Assembly (NCBI GenBank): GCA_937893145.1
Contig: CALBJW010000091.1
Span: 1 to 6,454 of the forward strand
Source: an uncultured Prevotellaceae bacterium
GTDB taxonomy: Bacteria; Bacteroidota; Bacteroidia; Bacteroidales; Bacteroidaceae
DNA: 6,454 bases
Reading direction: 5' to 3'
The notes beneath the pieces were generated by a model. That model was not told the origin of the DNA and did not search any database. It saw only the letters and a program-made list of their open reading frames with translations. Each line of letters opens with the position of its first letter. The first letter of the stretch is position 1. This document shows, piece by piece, positions 1-5,522 of the stretch. The translations under genes were made by a program, and so were the position numbers.

Positions 1-327
1 ATATCGTGCTGCCTCAAACGAATAAACCTTCTGCCTCTGGTATCCTCCAGTCCCCTCCCCCTTGGGGGAGGTTGGGAGGGGGCTCATCCATCGGCAGGCA
101 TCGAGAAAGTCCTTGTGGAGGTACTTCATCACGAGACTGATGGTGTCGCCCGATGCACCGCAGACGAAGCAACGGTAGGTGTTCTTCCTCACATTGAACG
201 AGAGGCTTGGTGTGTGGTCGTCGTGAAACGGACAGAGACTCTTGTGGTGCTTCACCGCGAGTCCGAGTCGCTCTGCGACCCCCTCTATGGGGAGGTCGCG
301 GAGTCGTTGGAGTTCGAGAGTTGTCAT
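1..327 (-). CDS. CHC2 zinc-finger primase-like protein, 3' end outside window
   Basis: My reading of the minus strand from ATG at 327 stays open to the window edge (109 codons, no stop). Residues 32-56 form a CHC2 zinc-binding site: C32-P-F-H35, then C53-F-V-C56 inside YRCFVCGASGD, which is the zinc ribbon of DnaG-type primases. It is preceded by a short helical lead (residues 7-25, LRDLPIEGVAERLGL). In this family the zinc ribbon contacts template DNA for primer synthesis and is normally followed by a TOPRIM domain, which would lie outside the window. Only 5 bases separate it from the upstream DUF3987 stop, so the two are probably co-transcribed, a pairing common in Bacteroidales mobilizable elements. 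Residues 82-94 (SPLPTSPKGEGTG) are low-complexity and are encoded by a G/C hairpin repeat rather than by normal primase sequence. The domain call is firm; whether a full primase follows cannot be seen. Confidence 0.85.
   Translation of the reverse strand, partial: MTTLELQRLRDLPIEGVAERLGLAVKHHKSLCPFHDDHTPSLSFNVRKNTYRCFVCGASGDTISLVMKYLHKDFLDACRWMSPLPTSPKGEGTGGYQRQKVYSFEAARY
49..82. repeat. G/C-rich hairpin repeat inside the CHC2 gene
   Basis: Bases 54-61 (CCTCCCCC) and 64-71 (GGGGGAGG) are perfect inverted repeats separated by two bases. They are followed by a second G-rich block to about 82. The stretch is read in frame as a Pro/Gly/Ser/Lys-rich peptide. I recall similar C/G-run sequences giving PLPTSPKGEG-type peptides scattered through Bacteroidales genomes, so I infer a dispersed repeat insertion. 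The outer boundaries are approximate. Confidence 0.5.
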
Positions 328-332
328 GTCAA

Positions 333-1745
333 TCAAGCGTTCTTGCCCTTAAGGTATTCGTCCGTCTTGGTGTAGAGTCCTGTCTGGGCTGAATAGGTGA
401 TGAACTTGCGGAACACCCACTTGTACAACTGATTCTTGGTACCTTCTTTGCTCTTGTTGAGAGATACACGAAGCGCTTCGAGTTGTGTCTCGTTGAAGGT
501 GTTAGGCAGATTGTCAAGAAGATTCTTTGGTCCACGGCGCTGGGCTTCGCTTGTGACATCTGCATCATTTCCGAGAAGGTCGGCGAAGATTTGCATCTTA
601 GACCAGATGTCGTGATAGACAAGCCATTCCACCATGTCACCCATTGACTTTGTCCATGTCTGATTGTTAAGCACCCAAAGGATACATCCAGCCTTCCACG
701 CTGACACGATTGCTCGCTTCGAAACATCCCAGAGCACATCATCATCGGCAAGGTCGGCAAGCTTCGCCATCTCCTCTGCGAGTTGGTCTGCGAGCTTATT
801 GAGAGGTTTCACTACGAATCTACCTTTGCAGTTGTCGAGGCGCACGAGGTAACTATCCAGTTTAGCCAAGAAGTCCTCGCCATACGAACCCTGTCGTGGA
901 ATGCGACCGCTGCGTTCACCTCGTCCCTTGCAGATGTCAAGGCGTGTGATATACTGGTCCAATTCCTGATAGAAGTTATCAGAGTATTTGCCTTGTCGTG
1001 GTATGCGTCCATCGCGACTGGTGCGAGGCTTGAAGGAAAACACCATACGACCGAAAGTGCCGTTGAAGAGTTCATTGCGGTAGAACTTGCGTGAAGCAAA
1101 GGGAGTGGATGAGATTGTCAGATTAACACGAAGGATAGGGTTACCAGTCACACCGTCGGCTGTGGCACGAAGAGCACCAGCACGCTGGCGGTCGTAGATG
1201 TTGCGCACCATCTGGCTTACCTGCCTGTGGCTACCACACATACGGTCGGCCATTTCCACCTCGGGCAGATTGATATATTGCGTGCGGCCACCCAGTTTCT
1301 CACAGGCCATAGCATTCTGCAGGAAGGCAGGATTTGTCATATCGGCAGGCGGGAACCAGAGAGCCACATCAGGTCGCTCGGGCTTCTCCTTGTTGGCACC
1401 CTTTGTCTTAACCAGCCGCTGCCATTCGGCGATTTTGGCATACTCAGTCTCATCATGCTCGCGGAAGGGACGCATAATAGCCTCTATGAGATGGGTGAGC
1501 TGAGCCTTGCCGATGCCCGAAGGGCCTATCAGGTGCCCCATTTGGCCGCAAAGTTCGTAGTATTTGTTGTCACTATACTGAAACTCAACCTCCGTCAGGT
1601 GTGCCGCCAGAGCAGGCAAAGCCATCGGAACAAGCGTCTCACGCATGTCTTTAGAGGCCTGTGAGAGGACAAGTTTGCAGATTTCTGTACCCTTACCGGG
1701 TTTGGGCATCATAGGAGCGATGCCCGAGAAGATGTTGTATATCAT
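333..1745 (-). CDS. DUF3987-family helicase/primase-associated protein
   Basis: A 470-residue protein resembling the DUF3987 proteins of Bacteroidales mobilizable and integrative elements, thought to be P-loop helicase-like partners of primases. Residues 74-81 are GPSGIGKA, a Walker A loop in which the usual Ser/Thr after Lys80 is Ala. Further conserved-looking blocks are residues 131-170 (PPADMTNPAFLQ, then the acidic PEVEMADR) and 181-205 (RNIYDRQRAGALRATADG). Residues 246-275 and 280-309 are a tandem duplication (GRIPRQG...RLDxCKGR). The C-terminal half includes LADDDVLWD and WVLNNQTWTKSMGDMVEWLVYHD. A stop lies a few codons upstream of ATG 1745, so this is the first usable ATG. The gene is followed after 5 bases by the CHC2 gene, suggesting a replication-initiation pair. 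The family call is from recognition of the sequence style; the biochemical role is inferred. Confidence 0.8.
   Translation of the reverse strand: MIYNIFSGIAPMMPKPGKGTEICKLVLSQASKDMRETLVPMALPALAAHLTEVEFQYSDNKYYELCGQMGHLIGPSGIGKAQLTHLIEAIMRPFREHDETEYAKIAEWQRLVKTKGANKEKPERPDVALWFPPADMTNPAFLQNAMACEKLGGRTQYINLPEVEMADRMCGSHRQVSQMVRNIYDRQRAGALRATADGVTGNPILRVNLTISSTPFASRKFYRNELFNGTFGRMVFSFKPRTSRDGRIPRQGKYSDNFYQELDQYITRLDICKGRGERSGRIPRQGSYGEDFLAKLDSYLVRLDNCKGRFVVKPLNKLADQLAEEMAKLADLADDDVLWDVSKRAIVSAWKAGCILWVLNNQTWTKSMGDMVEWLVYHDIWSKMQIFADLLGNDADVTSEAQRRGPKNLLDNLPNTFNETQLEALRVSLNKSKEGTKNQLYKWVFRKFITYSAQTGLYTKTDEYLKGKNA
819..1010 (-). repeat. Tandem internal duplication in the DUF3987 gene
   Basis: Copy 1 (921-1010) and copy 2 (819-908) each encode 30 residues, offset by 34 codons. 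By my hand alignment they share 19 of 30 residues and about 56 of 90 bases. Both begin GRIPRQG and end CKGR. Differences are spread over synonymous and nonsynonymous sites, so this is not a fresh slippage duplication. Confidence 0.8.
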
Positions 1746-1786
1746 CGTCTTAAGATGTTTGGGGGGATTATATGTTTAGATTTTGT

Positions 1787-1942
1787 AGTCTCAGTCTCAA
1801 ATCTCAATTAGGTAAAAAGGAGTACCCACAACAACTGCTTCCGTATTTATATACTTAATTATTAATTAGTTATATAGCCTAAAAAGCGGGTTTTCGCATA
1901 TTGATATCCTCATTTTTCTAATTGAGACTGAGATTTGAGACT
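1787..1942. repeat. 156-base inverted-repeat structure with permuted arms
   Basis: The left arm (1787-1811) and right arm (1918-1942) are each 25 bases and flank 106 bases of AT-rich DNA. Read inward-out, both arms start CTAATTGAGA and end in CT. The middle is TTTGAGA then CTGAGA in the left arm (reverse-complemented), but CTGAGA then TTTGAGA in the right arm. Each arm thus carries three TGAGA/TCTCA units at 6- and 7-base spacing. It occupies most of the gap upstream of the DUF3987 gene. An operator, iteron-like site or small mobile element are all possible; the sequence does not decide between them. Confidence 0.6.
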
Positions 1943-1950
1943 GTCAAAGT

Positions 1951-1985
1951 TGAATCATCAAAGGGTCAGACCCTTTGATGATTCA
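1951..1985. repeat. REP-like palindrome, copy 1
   Basis: A perfect 35-base palindrome with two 17-base arms (outer TGAATC, core AATCATCAAAGGGTC) around a single-base loop. It begins 10 bases past the stop codon of the 113-residue hypothetical gene (1996-2337, minus strand). Immediate flanks CAAAGT on the left and GGTTTTGG on the right are shared with copy 3 inside the RAYT gene, so the mobile unit is longer than the hairpin itself. A role in mRNA 3'-end stability or termination is possible for the neighbouring gene, though no T-tract follows on the minus strand. Confidence 0.9.
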
Positions 1986-1995
1986 GGTTTTGGGT

Positions 1996-2337
1996 CTACT
2001 TTGCCTTCATTACGAGGCACTGGTGGAGGGCTCGGTTCAGTTCGTCAAACACATCCAGCGTATAGCTATCGATATCGAAACCGGTAGCCTCGTGCCGCAG
2101 TGTGCGGAAGTGCGGCTGTACCGTGCCATCAGGCCTAAGGGTCAGCGTGATGTTCTTGCCATCATAGATGTGCGGATTGCGATGCACAGTGGGCAGGCGC
2201 AGAGGGCGTTCGATGAACTGGACATTATCCTCGTCCACCTGTGTGAGTGTACCCTCATAGTTACTGCCCCATGCGGGAAGGTGGTCATTCTGCAAGAAGG
2301 TCTTGAGATTGATGCAGAGCTGGAGATTGGTTTTCAT
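1996..2337 (-). CDS. Small hypothetical protein, mobile-element associated (113 aa)
   Basis: A soluble-looking 113-residue protein with no signal peptide or membrane segment. Visible traits are an N-terminal MKTNLQLCINLKTFLQN segment, a beta-rich middle (YEGTLTQVDEDNVQF and NPHIYDGKNITLTLRPDG), and a helical C-terminus (DSYTLDVFDELNRALHQCL). I do not recognise a named domain. I have an impression, which I cannot verify, that similar small proteins sit beside DUF3987 genes in Bacteroidales elements. Its ATG overlaps the upstream gene's TGA (ATGA), so it is probably translationally coupled to it. A REP-like hairpin begins 10 bases past its stop. Coding status is supported by the overlap and by moderate GC like its neighbours; function is unknown. 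Confidence 0.65.
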   Translation of the reverse strand: MKTNLQLCINLKTFLQNDHLPAWGSNYEGTLTQVDEDNVQFIERPLRLPTVHRNPHIYDGKNITLTLRPDGTVQPHFRTLRHEATGFDIDSYTLDVFDELNRALHQCLVMKAK

Positions 2338-2498
2338 AAGGCGAAGCCTCCTTTCTCCGCATGACTCTTACTTGCAAAGTGCGCGCGGTAGCCCTTTGCG
2401 AGGGGTGAGTTACCAGAGAACATCTCAGTGAGAATGTCACCGACGGATTGGGCAGCACTTGATGCTACGCCAGGAATGGGGAAATTTGTTTTTGCCAT
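2334..2498 (-). CDS. Very small hypothetical protein (54 aa)
   Basis: From ATG 2498 it encodes 54 residues beginning MAKTNFPIPGVASSAAQ, followed by a short helical stretch (VGDILTEMF) and a basic C-terminus (YRAHFASKSHAEKGG). An in-frame ATG at 2534 and a TTG at 2546 would add 12 or 16 residues (MWHKPFHSTIAL...). I prefer 2498 because MAKTN looks like a natural N-terminus, but no Shine-Dalgarno sequence decides it, and Bacteroidales often lack one. The stop overlaps the next gene's ATG by 4 bases, which is the main support for coding. No domain is recognised; it is probably the first gene of the region A unit. Confidence 0.5.
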   Translation of the reverse strand: MAKTNFPIPGVASSAAQSVGDILTEMFSGNSPLAKGYRAHFASKSHAEKGGFAL

Positions 2499-2603
2499 TA
2501 ATGCTATTGTCGAGTGGAATGGTTTGTGCCACATCGACAGCACCAAATTGCAGTAAAGGCATTTTTACCACACCCTAAAAAATGTCATGTAGTAAAAAGG
2601 GCG

Positions 2604-2810
2604 TATAGGTCAAATTGCAGGATGACATGACAAGTTAGAGCAGTTTGTTAAAGTACATCCTGAATGCTTAAGTGCTTTATTGTTAATGATGCAAGTGGTT
2701 TTATCTATGCCAAGAAAAACCCCATAATTTTTCACGAAAGCTTTGAATCGTAGGAATCGCCTGTATTTACAAGGGGTTGAAGGGTGTCGCATCCTGCAAT
2801 TTGACCTATA
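2604..2810. mobile_element. MITE-like element with 21-base terminal inverted repeats
   Basis: Bases 2604-2624 and 2790-2810 are perfect 21-base inverted repeats. The arm contains TAGGTCAAATTGCAGGATG preceded by TA; similarity stops abruptly inside both arms. The 207-base unit has no transposase. The outermost bases are TA on each side, so the element may be TAGG...CCTA inserted at a TA dinucleotide, or the TA may belong to the repeat; no longer target duplication is visible. Its mobilising transposase family cannot be named from this window. Confidence 0.65.
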
Positions 2811-2884
2811 GACCAAAAAAAGAACCGAAATACAGCTCAGTTTGTATCTGGTTATAAGAAAGATACAGCCTATAAAAAATAATC

Positions 2885-2921
2885 AAAAAAAACTTACCAC
2901 ACGCATATTGTGTAGTAAGTT
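2885..2921 (-). terminator. Intrinsic terminator after the 383-aa gene
   Basis: Stem bases 2891-2902 (AACTTACCACAC) pair with 2910-2921 with one mismatch around a 7-base loop. Read on the minus strand, the hairpin runs straight into eight T residues (2892-2885 complement). It begins 4 bases past the stop codon at 2926, so it closes the region C transcription unit. Confidence 0.85.
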
Positions 2922-2925
2922 TGCT

Positions 2926-4077
2926 TCATTTGTTTGTGTAAGCCGTAAGTGATTCTACAAGTTCCCGAACTATTTGTTTGGTTTTTTCTCGGGGTTTATC
3001 TGATCGTATATTGACGGGAAATGGCTTGCCTTCTTCATTCACAAAGCGATGTTGCACTACCTCCCATTTTCCTGTTCCTTCTGGCCAAGTAGTAACAGTA
3101 GGTTTTTCACCTTCAGAAATTCCTTTGATTACTAATGAAAGCACATGTGGAGGACCAATCCATTTTATTATTGTGCGACAGGACTTTCCCTCGAATATGT
3201 GCATCATTGTTTTTACATCTACATCATCGGGAATGTATTTGTGCTCATGTAATTTATTCGTAAATTCCTGAACTGCGATAGACAAATAATCTGGCTCGGC
3301 ATAGCAGAAACAGCAACCACTGTGAGGTTTTCCGCGAACTGGCTTCGTTTGTGTTGTCTCGGTTTTTATAATCAACTTTTCAGCAAAAAAGATGCTGCAG
3401 TTATTATAAGTACTTCCTTCAATTGTTTGCTTGTGGATTTCATCCGAACTATTATGCACATTATCAGAATCTGCATTATCTTCTTCTGAGCTATCTTTTG
3501 AAGCTTGATAAGCATTAAGGAAACGCATAACTGTATAATTTATCTTCAGGCAAAGCAGATGTTCATCAAATGCCTTGTCCGTAAGACCAAGATGATCTTT
3601 GAGACAGGAAAACAAGACCCTTTGCGCTTGCTTATGATTATCGTCATCAGGTTCTAATTCACTTCTGATCAACCAATATATATATGCACACCATATTACA
3701 TCAGCGATGAACTCATAGTCCATATTGGAGAAAGCAACACACTCTGTTTCTTCATATTTTGTGGGAATTACTTGGTTCCTTTCCCCACGGCCATACTTTA
3801 TATTGCAAGTGTTAGAACTTAACTTCAAAATATGATCCTTAAGTGTTTGCTCAGGAAACTTGCTTACGGCTCCACATATGAAATGATCTACACAACACAT
3901 AAAGTCACACATTGAAAGAACTCCATCAAGACAAAACCCGGAGTACTCTTCCTCAATATCGTTAAAACAATTACTATAAAACAACCAACTTATGCCTTTT
4001 ACATAAGAGTTACCAATAAAACTATAGCGACTATTATAATGTCCGTTATCCTTAAATATTCTTTCGATTTTGAACAT
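2926..4077 (-). CDS. Unrecognised cysteine-rich protein (383 aa)
   Basis: I do not recognise a family. The protein has 16 cysteines, clustered at 49-68 (C49, C57, C61, C62, C68) and 255-258 (CCFC), which could bind metal but do not match a known zinc finger. Residues 121-137 are hydrophobic/aromatic (FIADVIWCAYIYWLI) and may be a buried helix rather than a membrane span. Residues 193-215 form an acidic Ser/Asp/Asn linker splitting the protein in two. The C-terminal part (about 263-380) has FEGK, IIKWIGPPHVLSLVI, WEVVQHRFVNEEGKPF and a final charged helix. Its Trp-Leu-Leu-Ile pattern vaguely recalls C-terminal modules of other Bacteroidales accessory proteins (weak inference). An in-frame stop lies 8 codons upstream of ATG 4077, so the start is well bounded. 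It is AT-rich like its upstream neighbours, follows the HNH gene by 102 bases, and ends at a strong terminator. Confidence 0.75.
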   Translation of the reverse strand: MFKIERIFKDNGHYNSRYSFIGNSYVKGISWLFYSNCFNDIEEEYSGFCLDGVLSMCDFMCCVDHFICGAVSKFPEQTLKDHILKLSSNTCNIKYGRGERNQVIPTKYEETECVAFSNMDYEFIADVIWCAYIYWLIRSELEPDDDNHKQAQRVLFSCLKDHLGLTDKAFDEHLLCLKINYTVMRFLNAYQASKDSSEEDNADSDNVHNSSDEIHKQTIEGSTYNNCSIFFAEKLIIKTETTQTKPVRGKPHSGCCFCYAEPDYLSIAVQEFTNKLHEHKYIPDDVDVKTMMHIFEGKSCRTIIKWIGPPHVLSLVIKGISEGEKPTVTTWPEGTGKWEVVQHRFVNEEGKPFPVNIRSDKPREKTKQIVRELVESLTAYTNK

Positions 4078-4179
4078 ATCTTCATTTATTTCGTCATGTC
4101 ATTTAATAATGCTCCTTAACACGGATTTTGCTACTCTTCAAACTCGACCTATTTCTAATTGTAGCAAATTCGCCATAAT

Positions 4180-4941
4180 TTACTGTGACTGAAGGAATCT
4201 ATCATAATGTTGCGCCAGAAAATCGCGTTCTGGCATGAAACGATTAGGTTTTATTATCGTTTGACCATTTACTTTGCGGAAAAAGTCAAGTTGGCGTTCA
4301 TTGCTTGCTTCGTCTTCCAGCAATTGTTCTGAGATGCAGATAGCATAATCAGGTGTAATGCTCATCAACATTCTATCATAAGCGCGGTGCATAAGTGCAT
4401 TCATGCAGAGTCCATTGCTCGGATTCGTTCGGTTTGCTGCATCATCCTTCCACGATACAATGTGTGCTGCCTCAAGTAAATGAGTTTCGTTGATTCCTGT
4501 TATACAGCATCGTTCCGAATAGGATGATAGTACCGCATGACGGAAGAAAGACTGATTGATATGTTGTTTTACAATACGTTCTCTCTCTGTACCTTGCGGC
4601 AAGGTTTGTGGTTCAATTTCTGCTTCAACCTCAATCGGAGTTTGGTGTAGCGCAGCAAGTATCAGCTTCGCGTCATAAGCTAATTTGTCCCAATGACCAT
4701 AATACTCATTCCAAATGTCTTCGTCCAAATGGCTTGTACCATCAAGACCAACAATACCAAGTCGTTTCAGTTCTGGATCAAAGGAACCGAAGTTGCCAAT
4801 CTTCATCTTGACGGAAGTAACCGTTCTGCCCAATAGTTCCGCAAGATGTTGAATATCCTTGTTTGAGTTGTTGGCTTTCCGAAAAGGGATCCTGCAATAA
4901 AGGTCAAGAGCCACTATTTCATGTTCACGCGTCCAATTCAT
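4180..4941 (-). CDS. HNH endonuclease (HNH_2-type, restriction-like)
   Basis: A 253-residue protein. The C-terminal half carries an HNH nuclease fold: RCCITG (144-149), LLEAAHIVSW with H160, NPSNGLCMNALMHRAYDR with N176 and H185, then a beta-strand tail (ICISEQLL). These are the metal-binding and catalytic positions of ββα-metal endonucleases annotated as HNH_2/putative restriction endonucleases. The N-terminal part (1-55: WTREHEIVALDLYCRIPF, then LGRTVTSVKMKIGNF) resembles the helical, probably DNA-binding domain found in such Bacteroidales proteins. The FFRHAVLSSY segment just before the HNH core is also typical. Catalytic residues look intact. Its ATG overlaps the upstream stop (ATGA), so it is likely translationally coupled to the 147-residue gene. 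No methylase is visible nearby, which argues against an ordinary type II restriction-modification pair. Confidence 0.88.
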   Translation of the reverse strand: MNWTREHEIVALDLYCRIPFRKANNSNKDIQHLAELLGRTVTSVKMKIGNFGSFDPELKRLGIVGLDGTSHLDEDIWNEYYGHWDKLAYDAKLILAALHQTPIEVEAEIEPQTLPQGTERERIVKQHINQSFFRHAVLSSYSERCCITGINETHLLEAAHIVSWKDDAANRTNPSNGLCMNALMHRAYDRMLMSITPDYAICISEQLLEDEASNERQLDFFRKVNGQTIIKPNRFMPERDFLAQHYDRFLQSQ

Positions 4942-5381
4942 GCAGCTAACTTTTTCTTTACTATTTGTTTCAAAATTTCTTCGATTGCTGGTTTCTCGTA
5001 ATCACTCAGTTCTTCCCACACAAAGGTACAGTATACATCTTCACCGCCTTCTGAATCATGAATGTTATTAGATTCAAAAACAGGGTTTCCAGTTGAGTCT
5101 ATCGAGAAGAATCGAAGTTCGTTGTAACCTATACCGAAATTCTTCGGGTCAAACTCACTTATATCAACCTCATTTGATAACAAAGATAACATCACAGCTA
5201 CATTCTTCTTACGCAATGCATCAATCTCATTCTCTACCCCTGCAGCATAAGATGTGCTATCGTCAAGATATTTTTTGAGGCACTCTTCTCCGTAAATACC
5301 ATTGATGCCCTGGAGTCCTTTGCAGTTAACAAAGTCCATCAGGCAGAATTGATTATCCTTCATCTTTGCCATGCAAAACAT
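4938..5381 (-). CDS. Unrecognised small acidic protein coupled to HNH nuclease (147 aa)
   Basis: No family recognised. The N-terminus has three closely spaced Met codons (5381, 5372, 5363). I take the first; MAKMKDN from 5372 is an equally natural start. Visible traits are a Cys-containing N-terminus (C3, C13, C20, C34), a helical region 48-69 (GVENEIDALRKKNVAVMLSLL), a beta-rich middle (YNELRFFSIDSTGNPVFES), acidic stretches (EGGEDVY), and a lysine-rich C-terminal helix ending KKKLAA. It has no signal peptide or membrane segment. It is the first gene after a TAnnTTTG promoter box and overlaps the HNH gene by 4 bases, so the two products are probably made together. An accessory, immunity or sensor partner of the nuclease is possible but purely contextual. 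Confidence 0.75.
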   Translation of the reverse strand: MFCMAKMKDNQFCLMDFVNCKGLQGINGIYGEECLKKYLDDSTSYAAGVENEIDALRKKNVAVMLSLLSNEVDISEFDPKNFGIGYNELRFFSIDSTGNPVFESNNIHDSEGGEDVYCTFVWEELSDYEKPAIEEILKQIVKKKLAA

Positions 5382-5400
5382 GATTTATTTAATTTCCGCG

Positions 5401-5408
5401 CAAAGTTA
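5401..5408 (-). promoter_or_regulatory. Bacteroidales -7 promoter box for the region C unit
   Basis: Read on the minus strand this is TAACTTTG, an exact match to the TAnnTTTG -7 element of Bacteroidales housekeeping promoters, about 20 bases upstream of ATG 5381. The -33 element is weak: a TTG lies about 24 bases further upstream, longer than the usual spacing. The leader would be very short. Confidence 0.55.
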
Positions 5409-5466
5409 AGCATTTATTTTCACATACAGCATCAATCACCCCTCCTTTTTATGCCCAAAAGTATGG

Positions 5467-5485
5467 AAACCTGCATCACCAAATG
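5467..5485. repeat. Degenerate REP-like half copy
   Basis: AAACCTGCATCACCAAATG matches the minus-strand reading of REP copy 3 (its flank plus one arm) at 17 of 19 positions. It lacks the second arm, so it is a decayed or truncated copy lying 4 bases from REP copy 2. Confidence 0.5.
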
Positions 5486-5489
5486 CCCG

Positions 5490-5522
5490 GAATCATCAAA
5501 GGGTCAGACCCTTTGATGATTC
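5490..5522. repeat. REP-like palindrome, copy 2, at the RAYT 3' end
   Basis: A perfect 33-base palindrome: 16-base arms 5490-5505 and 5507-5522 around one base. It overlaps the end of the RAYT gene: the last residues SSKGLTL and the TGA stop are read from it. Its right flank, CATTTTTTG, shares the CANNTTTTG pattern with the other two copies; its left flank differs. Confidence 0.92.

Larger units (their letters stand above)
2499..2925. other. Gene-poor stretch between region A and region C
   Basis: These 427 bases hold a MITE-like element (2604-2810) and the intrinsic terminator of the upstream cassette (2885-2921). The reading frame across 2610-2816 on the minus strand runs into both inverted repeats and has no recognisable protein character, so I do not call it. 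No TAnnTTTG box was found for the gene starting near 2498. Confidence 0.6.

Noticed and set aside
783..1664. Plus-strand and alternate-frame reading frames over the DUF3987 gene
   Set aside because: They are antisense or shifted shadows of a clearly coding frame with recognisable motifs.
1975..2364. 129-codon plus-strand reading frame opposite the two small genes
   Set aside because: It begins inside a REP palindrome and has no recognisable features; the minus-strand genes have the coupled ATGA overlap.
2544..2554. CAAATTGCAG match to the MITE end, as a possible second MITE end
   Set aside because: Only about 10 bases, no partner arm in a sensible position; chance cannot be excluded.
2552..2570. 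Small hairpin GTAAA/TTTAC as an operator or terminator
   Set aside because: Five-base AT stem with no supporting T-tract or position.
2610..2816. 68-codon minus-strand reading frame across the MITE
   Set aside because: It starts outside one terminal repeat and reads through both repeats; composition is not protein-like and no domain is seen.
3999..4085. 28-codon minus-strand frame from ATG 4085 with a hydrophobic stretch
   Set aside because: It overlaps the start of the 383-residue gene in another frame; hydrophobicity likely reflects AT-rich composition.
4180..5381. Classical toxin-antitoxin pair of the 147-residue protein and HNH nuclease
   Set aside because: The overlap fits, but neither protein resembles a known toxin or antitoxin family and sizes are larger than usual.
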